Assembly (NCBI RefSeq): GCF_000182925.2
Contig: NC_026506.1
Location: forward strand, 248,001 to 312,000
DNA from: Neurospora crassa OR74A
Taxonomy: Eukaryota; Ascomycota; Sordariomycetes; Sordariales; Sordariaceae
DNA: 64,000 nucleotides
Direction: 5' to 3'
Below the pieces are notes generated by a model. The model did not search any database. It was not told the DNA's origin and saw only the letters and a list, made by a program, of their open reading frames with translations. This document shows, in pieces, positions 21,296 to 34,743 of the stretch. Each line of letters begins with the position of its first letter. The stretch's first letter is position 1. A program made the translations under genes and the position numbers.

Positions 21296-21308
21296 GGTTA
21301 TAAGCCCT
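21296..21308 (+). other. Primer-binding-site-like sequence of copia fossil
   Basis: Sits directly after the 5' LTR and resembles the reverse complement of the initiator tRNA-Met anticodon stem-loop, as in other copia-class elements. Inferred from position and resemblance only. Confidence 0.55.
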
Positions 21309-24300
21309 CTCTAACCTTCCCTGTAATTGTATTTTGATAAGCGATAAGTATATCCTTAAAGCGTATCGTCGGTTTTAATCGCTAACTTCAATAAAGCGCT
21401 GCAGTACTGGGTTAAAAGAAACAACCGCGACCTTCGTCGATTTAACGATTCGCCTACTCGCCTACAAGCTAGCCTCGCTATATAAAGATTCTCGCTAATA
21501 TTTATTATATAGCGACTCCTCTATTGAACTAGGTATTGGTTTATCCTTTAAATTAGTTATCGATTCAATTAAATCTATTATCGAATTAAGTAATTTATTT
21601 AAATTAATTAACGGTTAATTTAGCGACTACCAACTTTCTTTTTCTTAATATATTAAACCCTCCTATACCTACAATAATTACTAATTTATTACTAGTTCCC
21701 CTCCTTAGCGATTAGAATATTGCCGACTAGTATTAAGGCCTTATAGCCGAATTTAATTATTTCTAATTCGCTAAATATATCTTTAAAATAGTCCTAGAAC
21801 CCAACAAAGCGGACACTAATAAATATAACGCCTAGTGGACTAAGCGTACTAATACTAATAAGATTCTGCTCTTTACCCTGAAGAACCTTAATATTATTAC
21901 TATATTATACGTTAATAGTTGGGACAAACCCAGTAGAGACCTTAAGGTTACGTATAATTTTATTTAGTTATATATTATTCGTATTATTAAGGAGGCTTAT
22001 AGTAAGGTTTTTACTAAGTATTTGGCTATTAAGCGAACTAACTTTAATACTATAGCTTCTTTCCTTATTCGCTACACTTTACTCTACAAACGTATTGAAA
22101 ATACTAAATTCAAAATCGATAACAATTTCGAAATTACCTTCCTTTATAATGTAGTAAAGTTTATATATCCCATCGATATTAGGCACTAAGTAGCCGCATT
22201 TAAAGCTAAGGAGCTGGATCTCGGTACCTTCTTATTTAAACTAGGTAATATTAGTAACGTTAAATCCCGTACTAATATTAACATCAATATTCAAAAGTCG
22301 GCCAGTAATAATAATACTAATAAGAATAATAATAATAGTAGTTCGGTTAATAAGAAGAAAAATAAGAATAAGAGGATCGATTGTATTAATTACAATAAGA
22401 AGATCTACCCTACCTAGAAGTACGTTTTTTATAGTTATTACGTTAGTAAAAAGGTTAATATTTATTAGGTCTACTTCCTTAAGAAGGCGCCTAATACTTA
22501 GAAGCCCAAGAAGGAGATTATAGTTAAGAAGGTAGCTAATGCTAGTACCAATACCCTTGCTAATAACGCTTCTACCAATTTTACTACTCCCGCTACTACT
22601 ATTAACTTTACCTTATTATATAGAAGTGGAATATTTATAGGCTTGAGTAGCTTAGGCGGTACTAGTATAGATTTTTGCTAGAGCCCCTAACCAACGCTGT
22701 TAAGTATATTAATAATATTTAGAATAATTAATTAATCGAGTATTAACTTCAATTTTAATATACTTATAATAATTCCGCTAAAGTCCAATAAGCTTAAAGG
22801 TAGTTACTAAATAGTATTAGAAATTTAGTTATTTACAACTCTAATTGTATAAGTAATATTTTTAACTACTTTAAATAGTTTACAAATATATAGCTACTTC
22901 CCCATCCAATAATCCATACTATCGGTAACAGAACTTCGATTTACGCTTACCATATTAGCACTATTAAATTAACTATAGCCACTTTAAACAATATAACCGT
23001 TAAGGTTAGAATTAAGGACTACATTTACAGTCCCTCTATATTAATAAATTTATTAATTATAAGAGGTCTTCTTAATAATAGTATAGTTTAGGATATAAAA
23101 TCCAATTAAATATCTATATACGGTAAAGTTACAATATAGTATAAATAGATTAACGGTCTTCCAATCCTCCTAATATTTGCCCAACTAGATTTTCTACAAA
23201 ACGTTCGCTATACTATAATAGCTTTAATTAATTACTTAATAATATACCGTCGCTTTATATACGCAAGTAAAGACCAAGTCTTTAAAATTTGCGAAGCGGC
23301 TAATATTAAGTTAAATAATACCTAAGACTATTTTTATAAAGTATATATTAAAATTAAGGCTTACAATATAATTCCTAAAATTGCTAATAAAGTTATAATT
23401 CAATTATTAGTATACATCTACATCAATATTATTTCCTATATTCTACCTAATTTTAAGGGATATAAATATATAATTTATTTTATTAATTAGGTTACCGGCT
23501 TCTACTAGGTAAAGTTTATAGTTAATAAGGGTAACGCCTTTATTTAAATTAAAGAATTTAAGAAATAGGCTGAATTTTAAAGCGGTAGGCTTAAAATTAG
23601 GGTATTTAGTCTTAATAGCGGCCTAAAGTTTAGCTTTAATACCAAAGAATTTTAATAAAATAAAATAGTCGATTAGGTACGTATAGAAGGCGTAGAGTTA
23701 CTAAAGTTAATACCCTATACCCTATAGATATAAGGAAAGATCGAGAAAGCTAGCACTATTATTATACAATACGCTAGAATTCTAATAATAGACTTTAATA
23801 TCCTAGAGCATTTATAGCCCTTTATTATTAATTATATTATTAGAGTATTCAACTTATTCCCTTCTAAAATTAACGTTGGAGGAAGGAGTCTATAGGAATT
23901 ATTCGTTAGGGCGGTTAATTTCCTAAATGAAATTAAGTAATTATATCTTAAGTACTTAAAGTCTTACTTCTACACGGTTTATTATTTTATTAAGCTAGAA
24001 AAGCGACTACAAAGCAATAAATTTCGTACTAGAATATAGAAAGGCTATTTCATTAATTTTAACAATATCTATAATCGTATTGTATTTATTTAGAATCCCT
24101 ATACTAGCGAAATTATTAGAGCTAGTACGGTAACCTTCTTTGAAGAGGACCTAGTTAATTATAAAAATCTAATTCGTAGTAGTAATAGCGATATTATTAA
24201 ATATTATATTATCTTCTTGGACTAGACCGTCGATAAAATTAATAAAGTAGTAGATAGCGGCTACTAGATCTGGGTTAAAGTAGACAGTATAGTCCTATAG

Positions 24301-27014
24301 CCATATTTATAGAAAGTAATAGAATTAACCCAATAAGCAGTCGAGTCATTTAAGTAGGAAGCTAAAATATAAGAAATAACAATTATACTACTACTATTGC
24401 TAGAGGTTATACTAGTACCCTCAACCGCACTAATTACTATAACCGCGTTAACTACTATAATTACTCTAATTAATTTAATTATTTTAGCAACTACAATAGT
24501 TCCCCCAAATATTCTAGTCAATACGGCGCCGCCGGTTTTACCGTTACCGACACCAATTCCATTACTAATAATAACCCCGGCTCTAAAGACCTTACTAACA
24601 TTCTTATTGCTAAATCCGCTATAATGTTAGCTATTAAATTCGCTAGTTAGAGAGACTATCGAGTATAACAATAACCTTCTTAATTTTGAGAATCTTAATA
24701 AAGAAGATCCTATACCCTATAATTAACGCGACCGACGCAATTCTAATAAATTAACTATATATACTACTCTAAGCACCCCGCTACTTAATAGTCTTCAACA
24801 ACCAACTTTAGTAGCTCGATTACCGCTAATAGGTATATTGAGCCCCGCCCGTACGCAATAATATACCCTATTGCTAGTATTATAAGTAAGTAAGTTACAA
24901 CTTCAACCGAAGATAAACTTAGAGAAACAAGCCTTGAATTCGGACCTTCCGAACTTGAATTCGGAGCTCTCGATCCCGAATTCGGACCCTACAATAATTC
25001 CGCTAAACCCTACAAATCAACAATCTATATAAGCTTAGCCAGGATAAGGAAGCTAACCCTCTAAGTTTGGTATATAATTATTAAATATAAAAGTAAGTAA
25101 AGGTAAACTTCGTCGTACTACGGCTAAACTAACAAATTTCAAATATAGTATTCAAAGGGTAAAAAACAGCAATAGCAATATTGTTTAAGACTCGGTAGAC
25201 TTACTTAATAACTTTTATAGTACAATAGAAGGATATTTCGTTAAACGTATACCTATCTACTATTTTACTACCGTCAAAGTCGACTACGATATAGTAATTA
25301 TCGTTGCTAGTAAGGCTCAACGGTTTATACCGAAGAATTATCAAATCGTACGTAGATAAAGCAACTTTGAGTTATATTAGTTACTAGCTATAAAAAAGTA
25401 AGTTAAAGTATTCGAGGATAGGGGAATCTATACTTTAATCCCCAAATCTCTAGATATAAAAGTCTTACTTAGTAAATAAGTATACAATAAGAAGTACGAT
25501 ATTAATATTAAAAATTAGAAAGCTAGAGTTAGATAAGTAGTTTATAATAATTTTAAATAAGGTAATTAAGCGGTATAAAATATTTATATAGCGGTAGCCT
25601 ATTCGGTTAATATTAGACTATTTTTAGCAATTATAGCTATAAATAACTACGAGTACTATTAATTCGATTTCAATACTATTTTCTTAAATACCTCCATCCC
25701 CAACGACACCTAGTATTACGTTAAACAGCCGATAGCGCTTAAGAAACTTATACCCGGTTATAATAAAGAAAATATAGTATACTAACTTACTAAGGTACTC
25801 TACAGTCTTAAACGTTCCCTATTTTATTAATTTAATACTCTCGTACCGGTATTAAAGCAAACTAGCTTTATACTAGTCTCTATAGACTCTTATTTATTTA
25901 CTAATAAGGTACTAGGAATACTATTAGTACTATACGTTAACGACCTTCTTATTACAGCACCAACTATCGCTATCGTTAATTAAGTTAAAGACCAACTAGC
26001 TAACTATTTTAAACTTAAAGAATTGGGGTAGGTACATATATTTTTAGGATATAATATCGTAAGGGACCGCTAAATTCATATAGTCTTTATATCCCAATAG
26101 TAATATACTAAATTAGTTATTACTAAATTTAATAATAATAGTAAACTCTATAGTATTAAAATACTATAGCTACCGGACTATAAGATTTATAGGGGTAACA
26201 ATATATTACTAGAGGAAGTTAAATCTTACCCTAAGAAGATTGGCTCCCTAAATTAGATTTCAATAAACACCCGGCTAGACATTACATTTACTATCAATAA
26301 ATTATTAGAGGGTATTAAGAAGCCTATTGACTACTACCTAGTTGTTATAAAGTATTTATAGCGATATCTATCTAAGTACCCCAATTTAAGTATTGAATTA
26401 AGCGGCATACTCTCGCCGTCAATAGCCCTATCCTTCTATACGTACGCAGACGTATCCTTTACTAATAACATTCCTTTAAGGAAAAGTACTACGGGCTACA
26501 TCGTATTCTTTATTTGTAACCCCATCCTTTAGAAGTCTAAACAATAGGATCTCGTTATAATTAGTATAATAGAAGTAGAATTTACCAATTTAGTTCCAAC
26601 GGCCAAGGCTTTCGACTAGGTTAGTAGTATACTTAATAATTTGAATATAAATCTAGGCTTCTATAAAATCAATAAAATTCTTTATATAAACAATAGTAAC
26701 GCTAAAGATTAAATTCTCAACCCTAACGTCCTAGCTAGGAATCAATATATCAATATACGGTATAAATGGTTGATTTAAGAGGTGGATAGGAAGGTATTTA
26801 TAATTGAGTACTTGCTAGGTAATAAAATGCCGGCTGACGGTCTGATAAAGCCGTTGAAGCTAGATAAGTACGTTAGATTTATTAAGTTGATGGGTATGGT
26901 CTAGAAGAAGGTTCCTTGGGTTTGAAATATTATTAATACTATGAAAGATATTATAATGTAAATAGTATATAGAGGTTTAGATACTCTTTGGTAGTCTTCC
27001 AGTCTATGGGGGTA

Positions 27015-27199
27015 TATTGGTGGGTCTCTGGCATTTATTAAGCATAGTATTTACTGGGCCCAGACCCTACTCTGTGCCCTGCCTAGACCGTACTATATCT
27101 AGCCTTCCAGACTTTGCCAGTCTCCCTCTTTCTCCTCTTCTCTATAGTATACACTCAATCAATCGTATCCAACCGCTTGATCTCGTTGGTGATCTCACA
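27015..27199 (+). repeat. 3' LTR of copia fossil
   Basis: 185-bp partner of the 5' LTR, ending in CACA before the right target duplication. Confidence 0.9.
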
Positions 27200-27204
27200 A
27201 CATG
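27200..27204. repeat. Target-site duplication, right copy
   Basis: ACATG directly after the 3' LTR, identical to 21106-21110. Confidence 0.85.
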
Positions 27205-27768
27205 TTACAGATGAGTCCGAGACATCGAGGGTCATTCTACACTAGATCTAGCTAAGAATCTGGAGGTCTTGACTGTCATGTCTCGTAGTGTAATTAACAG
27301 ACACAAACTTGTGCTTGGCACAAAACCCGTCAAACTCTGCTTGCTGGACGAGAAATGCGCTCACGGTCCACGGGCCAAGATGTTGTAATTCTTCCGTTGA
27401 TATCTTACGGTGTTGACAAGTATTGAGGCAAGCGGCGTGCTCCATCCTTTCTAGGGACGCAGCCAGCCATCTATATAGAAAGGATATGCTCTACGAAACC
27501 TAGAGTACGAGTGTATTGTTATACAAGCCTCATCACGACTTGAACTCTTTCGTTTTTTCGTCCGAATTCGGGCTTCTCGAACTTGACGACAAAAACGGAC
27601 GAATCTGACACAAATCCAGTTACAACTCAACGTGTATATTTCTCAAGTCCAATTTATCAACTTCAGTATCTTCATCAGTCATTACATCATCATGACCCTC
27701 CCAGTGCCTCCACATCCAAGCCCTATAACCACCACCTTCAGCCAACAACCATCACCACTACTTATTTC
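27205..27768. other. Intergenic between copia fossil and antiporter gene
   Basis: 560 bp. A 65-codon minus-strand frame (27445-27248) encodes a Cys/His-containing peptide starting MEHAACLNTCQHRK. I recognise no family and see no further support, so it is at best a short gene or a relic. The right end is the 3' flank of the antiporter gene. Confidence 0.4.
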
Positions 27769-30684
27769 CTACTTCCTCTTCCCACCAGCCTGCACCACCA
27801 AAACACTCGCATTAACCGGCCCCGTAACTAACAATCCCTCCGCCACAACACCCACCGTCCTTCCCAAATCCAACCCCCCTCCATTCGCACTCCCACCACC
27901 CACATCCACCCGACTACTGTTACTACCACCAGCACCAGCACCACTACCACCAGCAATTGCCTCAATGCTATCAACAACCGCATGCCTCCGTCCCACAACC
28001 ACCACATCACCCGCCCCTCCGCCCTTCTTCTCCTTCTTCTTCTGTTGTTGTCCCACCGTAACGTTCGCTAATCCCAGGACCGTTCCCACCAAGTCATTCT
28101 TGCCCTCTGTCAAGTTCGATTCCTCAAAGACCACGCGCGACGCGAATTCCACTGGCAACGAATCGCGGAACGTCGCTAGCAGTTTTGTGTCCTCATCTTC
28201 CCCCTTCATATTGGAGGTGGAGGCGGTATACTTGAGATGAACAACAGTAGCAGTCACGTTGTCGTTGTTGCCAAGTAATTGGAGGACCAAGTTTAGAGCC
28301 ACACGATCATCTGCGCCGCCGATGAAAGGGAGGAAGACGTGGTGTGTGCGGTTTTTGATGATGATGGTTGGTTGGTCTTGGTCTTGGGATGATGTATGGT
28401 GATGTTGAGAGCGTAGCAGACCTTGGACCCGAGTACGGCATGTACCAAACCCACCAAAACCATTATCGATCAAAATCCCCGCGTTACACACCCTCTCTGC
28501 CTCTGCCAGAGTTTTATGCATAAACTCTACTAGATGAACATTACCTTTGAACCGATCATTGCCTGCATTAGCACCAGCAGCACCAGCCAGTACCGAGAGA
28601 GGTTGATCCCAATCCGTCAAACTCCCATACTCGCTCCAAGGAATCAGCACAAACTCCGACTGCGTATCTGCCGCGTACGAAGCGAGCGTCTCAGCATACG
28701 AAGACTCGGGAACGATGGCTACGCGCCCGGAAACAGCCACGTTGTTGGACATGCTCGGTGACGACAAAGAGGCAAAAGTGCGAAAGGTGTTGATCACGGG
28801 GTCGCGCAACGAATAAAGCTCCTCCTCCTCTTCGCCGGCTATGCCTTCGGTTACTTGCATGACGGAGGAGGTGCGGTCTGTGAGCTCGATGAGGCGGAGG
28901 CCGTGGACTTCGAGGGTTTTTTTCTGCTTGCGGGTGGGAGGACAAGGGTTGCTGCCTTTGTCGGTGGGTTCAACCTCGGAGGGCTTGGCCTGGGGGCTGA
29001 GGAGGGTGATGAAGGCAAAGAGAGAGGGTAAGCTATCGAGACGGAGGTAGACGAGCATGCGCTGGATTGAGGATTGGTCGCCGATGGGTTTGGAGGGGTC
29101 GGAGATGTTGGAGCCCGATTCGTTGGGAACAAGAGGGTTTTCGTCCCAGTCAATTTCACCGCGGCGCCATCTCTCGACTTTACGCTGGTACCATGGGGGA
29201 TACAAGGCTTTGGTGAGAGGGGTGGTGGCAACAGTGGTGACGAGGGCCATGACGACGAAAATGGTGAAGGTTCTTTGGGAGAGGATCTTGGCTTGGAGAC
29301 CGATGTTCAAGACGATAAGCTCGACGAGACCCTTGCAGCTCATCAGACTTCCGATGGTGAAGGATTCGCGCCAGAGGAGCTTGTTAGCACGAGCGGCGAG
29401 AGTTCCGCCAATGATCTTGCCGGCGAAGGCGCAGGTAATGACCCCGATCACGTAGCCCCATGTGATCCCATCGTTAAGGAGACCAAGGTTGGTGCTTAGA
29501 CCAGAGAGGGCGAAGTAGAGAGGAAGGAAGAGGACGGAGATGAGGTCTTCAATCTTTTCCGTCATCTTGATGGCAAAGCCGCCCTCATGCGGGCAAATCA
29601 ATCCGACGAGGAATGCGCCAAAGATGGCGTGGATGCCGATGATGTCTACACAAGTCAGCATTTGCAAGTAAAGATATCGAACAGGTACGACTTACTCGTG
29701 AAAAACGCAGAAAAGAGAACGAGAAGCAACGTCAGCGCAACCACCCCCTGCATCGGTCCATTCTGCAAGCTCCCCGTCCTCCTCACCCACCACATAAATG
29801 GCGGTCTCACGGCAAACACCAAAAACAGAATCCACCCAATACAGCACAGTAGCGCCCATAGCGCCGCCAGTCCGCTGTTGTTGTTCACCAACGCTACGCA
29901 AAGCGCCAGCAAAATCCAGCCGGTAACATCATTCCCAATCCCCGCCGCCAACACCGTCACGCCCACGTTGCTTCTCAACAGCTTGAGTTCAGTCAAAATA
30001 CGACATAGCACGGGGAACGCAGTGATGGCGAGTGCAGTGCCAATGAAGAGACCGTAAACGCCAAAGCTAATAGGCACAGTGGTCCCGTCGTTGTGGAACT
30101 GGTGGTATAAACCCCAGGCGATGCCGAAACCTAATCCGAAAGGGAGGATCATGCCGGCGAGACCGACGGAGAGGGCGACTTTCCAGTTGGAGGTGAACAT
30201 GCGCATGTCGACTTCGAGGGCGACAAGGAAGAGGAAGATGATGAGGCCGAGGTTGGCGACGTTGTTGAAGACGGGCATGGATTCTTTGGGGAATATGGCT
30301 AAAGGGGTGTTTGTGTTAGTGAAAGAGGGTGGGTGAGTATGGGAGGGGATAAGTGAGTTGGGTACCAGCTTCAAAACCGGGTATTCTCATCATGACGGAG
30401 GGACCGAGTAGAATGCCGCCAATGACTTCGGCAATGACTTTGGGCTGATTGATCCATTGCAGTGGATAAGCGAGTAGTTGGCAAAAGATGATGACGATAC
30501 CGGCTTGGATGATGAACAAGGTAATGGGAGCCGAGGCGCTGTATTTTATTGGGTTGGCTCCCTCGAGAACACCGGCCTGGCCGTTGACGCTTGGAATTGT
30601 CGCATTTGAAGAGGTATTCGATGAAGTCGCAGCGACGGCTCGGATGACGGTCTTGAGGACTGCGTCTGTTATGGCTGAGGCCAT
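27769..30684 (-). CDS. kha1: Kha1-type K+(Na+)/H+ antiporter (CPA2 family)
   Basis: Three exons on the minus strand: 30684-30366, 30298-29696 and 29645-27769 (932 residues; introns 67 and 50 nt). About twelve hydrophobic segments fill the first ~430 residues, including [14 protein letters not shown], a [15 protein letters not shown] segment, [18 protein letters not shown] (the CPA2 ion-binding region, here Asn-Asp), [18 protein letters not shown] and [21 protein letters not shown]. After WYQRKVERW a ~480-residue hydrophilic tail carries Gly/Ser-rich stretches and a region reminiscent of universal-stress/nucleotide-binding folds. Yeast Kha1 is a Golgi exchanger for potassium and pH homeostasis, so a Golgi or other endomembrane location is likely. 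The splice join [14 protein letters not shown] matches family order. No upstream signal sequence is needed. Family call firm; ion preference inferred. Confidence 0.92.
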
Positions 30685-32718
30685 CGTGTCGAAATTTGGC
30701 GGTGTGGATGTGGTCTGCTTGTTGAGCCAACTGCTGGAAGGCTGGATTCCTCAGGACCAAAGCAACCGAAAGGTGCGCCAATGCAGTGTTTAGCTTACCA
30801 CATAAGTGTTATTAAAAGTACGTATAACAGCATCAAAGTGGCCTCAGGGGACCAGACAATGAAGGAGGTTGAGGTCCGAGACGGAAGTTGTCACTCGACA
30901 ACACAAAGAAAAGATATATAAAACAGACCCAGATCCGAGACACTGGGGATCTATTGGTACGTCCGCCTCTTGTTGATAGAGGTTGCATGCCTGACTGTAC
31001 AATGTTAGCACCAGCTGAAGCAGCAATGGGCCTCCACGTGATGGTATCCAAGCCAAGAAGAGGGGATCATGTTCTTTCCGGGGACATGAAGCCCAAAGGG
31101 TCCAATTGCAGTTGTCAGTCAAAGGAATCATGGAGGGAACACCATCGAGGAGGTTGGTGGTGCTGGGCCGAGAGATTCGCATTTGTTCAGTTCTCGTCCA
31201 CCTCTTTCTCTCACGCTTTCACATGGGCACTAACACCACAGGAGAGGGAGGTGATAGCTGGATGGGAACACCCTGTTGTCTCTCGCACAACTTACTGGGC
31301 ATGCTAAGAACTGAGCTACCCGATAGTGTGTTATACAAAGCTTGGGGTTCCAACTTGAATCCATACAAGGTCGATGGCGTAGAACCGAGGGTGTTGACGT
31401 CTTGACGATGAAGAGGGCCTGTGGCGGTCTAGACTCGGGACCATGATCTGGGGTAGTCTCCAGTTCTCTGTCCCGTTGGTACTATTGGATCCCCTTCCCA
31501 AGCCATCCAAGCCATCCAAGCCATGGGTGCTCTGCTGACTGACCACGGCTGACTTGATCTCACATCTTGGCTTGATGCCATATTGATGGGAGTGATGAGA
31601 AGAAAACACCAAGATGAGAAAAGAGGAGAAAAGCCAAGATAACTTGCAGACCTGGGGAAGGTCCACATCGATGTTCTCTTCGATCTCGGGCAGTTCCACT
31701 TTTGCAAGATTGATCCACTCACTATAAGTGGGGCATTTAGTCACTAGAGCACTCCACTGTCTACGGGGCCAGGGCCATTTTCACGTTTCAGTGGTGGACT
31801 TGGGCAGCAAACTTCTGCCAAAAACACCACAGAAATCATCGTCACTTTGGCACTTCAGCTTTACGGTTGTCCTTATCAACGGAACCCAAGCTGAATGGCA
31901 ACACTGAACATCGATTCTAGGTTTATGCCACAGTCACACAGCTATCCGAGTGGTTGACACTGTCGCACGAATTAAAAACCTTGGATCACCCCAACAGCCC
32001 AACGCGGGTCTTCTCCGAACCACAACACCATCACAGAGCACCGATTCTCCATGGCATTCATCTTCCCTCACTCGCGTTGGTAGATGGGGCAAGGAGGCAA
32101 GGCTGGCTTTCCTTCTGCTCTCGTCTTGCACATTGCGCAGTACATACCTCGCTTCAAGGATGATCACGAGATACAAATACTCGAACCGGTGGTTTCTATC
32201 AACCACGCCCGGGAGGTTGACACATTTCGGTAGGTAACCTGCCCACGCGAGTACAAACGGCCGAGTCCAAGTGGTGCAGTGGCTATTTTATGTCAATCTC
32301 CTTGCACACAAACCCAACTTCTTCCATTTATGTTACGTTGGACCAAGAAAAAGTCTCGTCAAGGATGAGAGCAGCGCAAGTACTTTACCAGTTGGTCCTT
32401 GATTTCGTTGGTCAACACCTACCAGTCAGGTAAATGTCATTACCGTGGTTGTCGCTACGGTCAAACTACGAAATTCTATTGCTCAAGAAGGTTTTGTGAA
32501 CAGAGTGGACGACGCCGAGCACCAATTCTCTGAGATCGAGATAGAGGGTGCTTTTACTCTAGACCATTGGGCTTGATTTACTCGACCTTCGCTCGATGAA
32601 GGCACTTCACATCGACAATGATTAACAAGAGTAATTATCCGCTTTCTTGTACTATCTGTCCTAATCATACCACGACCGCTTCATCGACCTCTACATCCTC
32701 CGCTTGCTCTCATTACCT
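30685..32718. other. Intergenic, 2.0 kb, no gene recognised
   Basis: Holds the antiporter promoter and the 3' flank of the GH47 gene. Short frames at 31106-31405 (+) and 31331-31744 (-) overlap each other and show no domains. A tRNA-like D-loop string near 31950 lacks the rest of a tRNA. Confidence 0.45.
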
Positions 32719-34743
32719 TTACGCATACCTAGGCCCAGCAAACCTCTTCTCCCTCCTGTCGCTCCAGCTTCCATCATCGCCGTGTTTCCATACACCGGGG
32801 CGCCCCCTTGGTTGCTGCTCGTTGTTCTTTTTTTCATCGGCCGATCCATAACCCCAATCCGACGACGGCGAGGATGAAGACGACGGCTGAATTTCATGCC
32901 CCTTTGCCAGCCTGATGGGATGACACTCGGTGTTGTAGACGAACTCGTTGGTCTGGTCGGCTTTGACTTGCCAGGGGTCATCCTCCTGTTTTCCTGTTAG
33001 CATCTTCTTCTTCTTCTTATCGATCCCTCCACGTCGAGAACATAAGAGAAGGGGAAAAAAAAGAGAACAAAAACTCACATCCTGGAAAATCAACCAACAA
33101 TACTTCAACACCTCGGCAAACCAAAAACTCTCCTGGAAATCCGTCTTGCTGCCCCCTCCCACCTTATTCACATTCGCCACGCTACTATACCCGCTCCCCG
33201 CCCTCGTCGTCGCATTGATCGCCTTGAACGCCGCCCACGCCCACTCCCTATACTTTTCATCCTTCGTCGCCCGCCACGCATAGTACATACTCTCAATCAC
33301 CTCCGGCCGCAGGACATACTGCTCGTTAGTAATCCAAAACCCGTTCTTCTCATAAAACGCCTTTTGTTCCGCCGAGGGAGGCCCGCGGTTATTCGTCGCA
33401 TTCAGCGGCGTGCGGTTGTCCTGCCAGCTAAACAGTTCGGGACCAATCCCCGTAGCTGTAGCCGAGTACGTTTCCGCGCACGACTTGACCAGCTCCAGCC
33501 CAAAGTCCAAATACTTCTTATTCGACAGCGTCAATCCGCCAAGGATGAAATTACCACCATCAAAACAATCCAGATGTCCGCTCGAGAACCGCAGCGTGGT
33601 GTTCCCCCTCGGTCCTTTCCACCCGCCCAAGAACGTCAAGTCCGGCCGGGTAGTAGGATGCGAAGCCACGTACTGAATCGACGAATCGGCCGCCAAGATC
33701 CAGCGATCCCGATACAACGCGAACCGGTCCGGGTCATACAGGTACATCTTGATCAAGTACTCGTAAAACGAATCGGTCCCGCCGCCCCACCCGCCGGTGC
33801 TGTCGACGAACAAGCCGCTGGTGATATTGACGTTGGTCCCCAGCAGGCCCGGGAACGGCTCAGCGATTGCGCTAGGTTGCGGATTGAGCAAAAAGGCCTC
33901 GGCCCGCTGCGCGAGCTGCGCGTAGGTGCTGTTCCCTGTGATGTCCGAGAGTCGCGTCCACTCGAGCACCAGCGTGCCAATGGTCGCGATGCCGTTCGTC
34001 TGCGATCCTGTCCTCTTTGGGCCTGTCACGGGGTCAAAGATGAGGTTGTTATCGGGGATTCCCGAGGGGGTGTCGAAGGCCACGGACAGGGCGTCGGCTA
34101 GGCGGATGGCTTGGGCCAGGATGGCGTCGGTGGCAGTTTGGGAAGAAGTAGAATTGAGATGGACATCTGGGGCTGCGGCTTTGGCGTCGGCGTACAGAGG
34201 CGGGGTGGTCAATAAGTCGTAGGCGGAGAGGAGGCCGCCTAGGTACCGGATGGTGGTTTCAAAGAGGGAGATTTCGCTCGAGGTGCGGGTGAAGTCGATT
34301 TGGGGCACGTAGGCGAGGATTTGGTTGATGACGGGCCAGTTGCGCATGACGATGGCGGTGGAGAAGGCGTCGATTGCTGAGGCACCCCAGCCGTTTCTGT
34401 GTGGTGGTGTTAGTGTGGTGTTCAGTTGGCTGAGAAGGGGTAAAAAAGAATGGGGGAATTACCGGTCATCCTCGTAAGAGTTGGTCACGGGCCTCAATGA
34501 GTCGTGAGGAAACGCATATTTGTAGTAGCCGTCCCAGGAGATCTGAAAGGCTTGCTTGACAGCATCTCGTCTTTCTTGGTTTGAGGCGGCTTGGGATGAT
34601 GATGCTGCTGCTGCAGAGTCGTCGCTGGTGCCAATGTTTTTCTGTCGTGGCGGAGAGAAAGGTGTTGCAGTGACTACCTGAGTGAGGGTCAAGGCGCTGA
34701 CCAAAAAGGCCGCTGGGCCAACGTTGTTGAACTTGGGATACAT
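32719..34743 (-). CDS. GH47 class I alpha-1,2-mannosidase, secreted/luminal
   Basis: Three exons on the minus strand: 34743-34463, 34396-33079 and 32985-32719 (621 residues). I chose the ATG at 34743 because it begins a good signal peptide (MYPKFNNVGPAAFLVSALTL then TQVVTA); the frame further upstream has no ATG. GH47 landmarks: WDGYYKYAFPHDSLRPVT, NGWGASAIDAFSTAIVM, ETTIRYLGGLLSAYDLL, GGWGGGTDSFYEYLIKMY, SSGHLDCFDGGNFILGG, YVLRPEVIESMYYAWRAT, DFQESFWFAEVLKYCWLIF, and the calcium-binding Thr motif as YNTECHP. These enzymes trim alpha-1,2-mannose from N-glycans (or act extracellularly) using Ca2+ and inverting chemistry. The second intron (32986-33078, 93 nt) is a multiple of three without an in-frame stop. 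The C-terminal ~65 residues are a hydrophilic Ser/Gly/Asp extension. The exact compartment is uncertain. Confidence 0.92.

Larger units (their letters stand above)
21111..27199 (+). mobile_element. Copia-type LTR retrotransposon fossil (RIP-mutated)
   Basis: A 6.09-kb element flanked by the 5-bp duplication ACATG, with two 185-bp LTRs. The interior is extremely AT- and TpA-rich, as expected after RIP, and carries no usable open frame; it is broken at very many places throughout. Traces consistent with the copia order are a gag-like region (about 21.4-22.7 kb), integrase (about 23.2-24.2 kb), reverse transcriptase (about 25.4-26.1 kb) and RNase H (about 26.4-26.8 kb); these limits are rough. 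A primer-binding-like site at 21296-21308 resembles the complement of the initiator tRNA-Met anticodon arm, the half-tRNA primer known for copia elements. A G-run just left of 27015 may be the polypurine tract. The LTRs differ at about 20 of 185 sites, all transitions by eye. That reflects RIP rather than clock-like ageing, so no age can be given. Confidence 0.9.

Noticed and set aside
24264-24624. Short open frames inside the copia fossil
   Set aside because: They are chance openings in AT-rich, RIP-altered sequence, not genes.
31940-32000. tRNA-like D-loop string (ccgagtggttga)
   Set aside because: No matching anticodon stem, T-loop (GGTTCRANYCC) or acceptor pairing follows, so it is not a tRNA gene.
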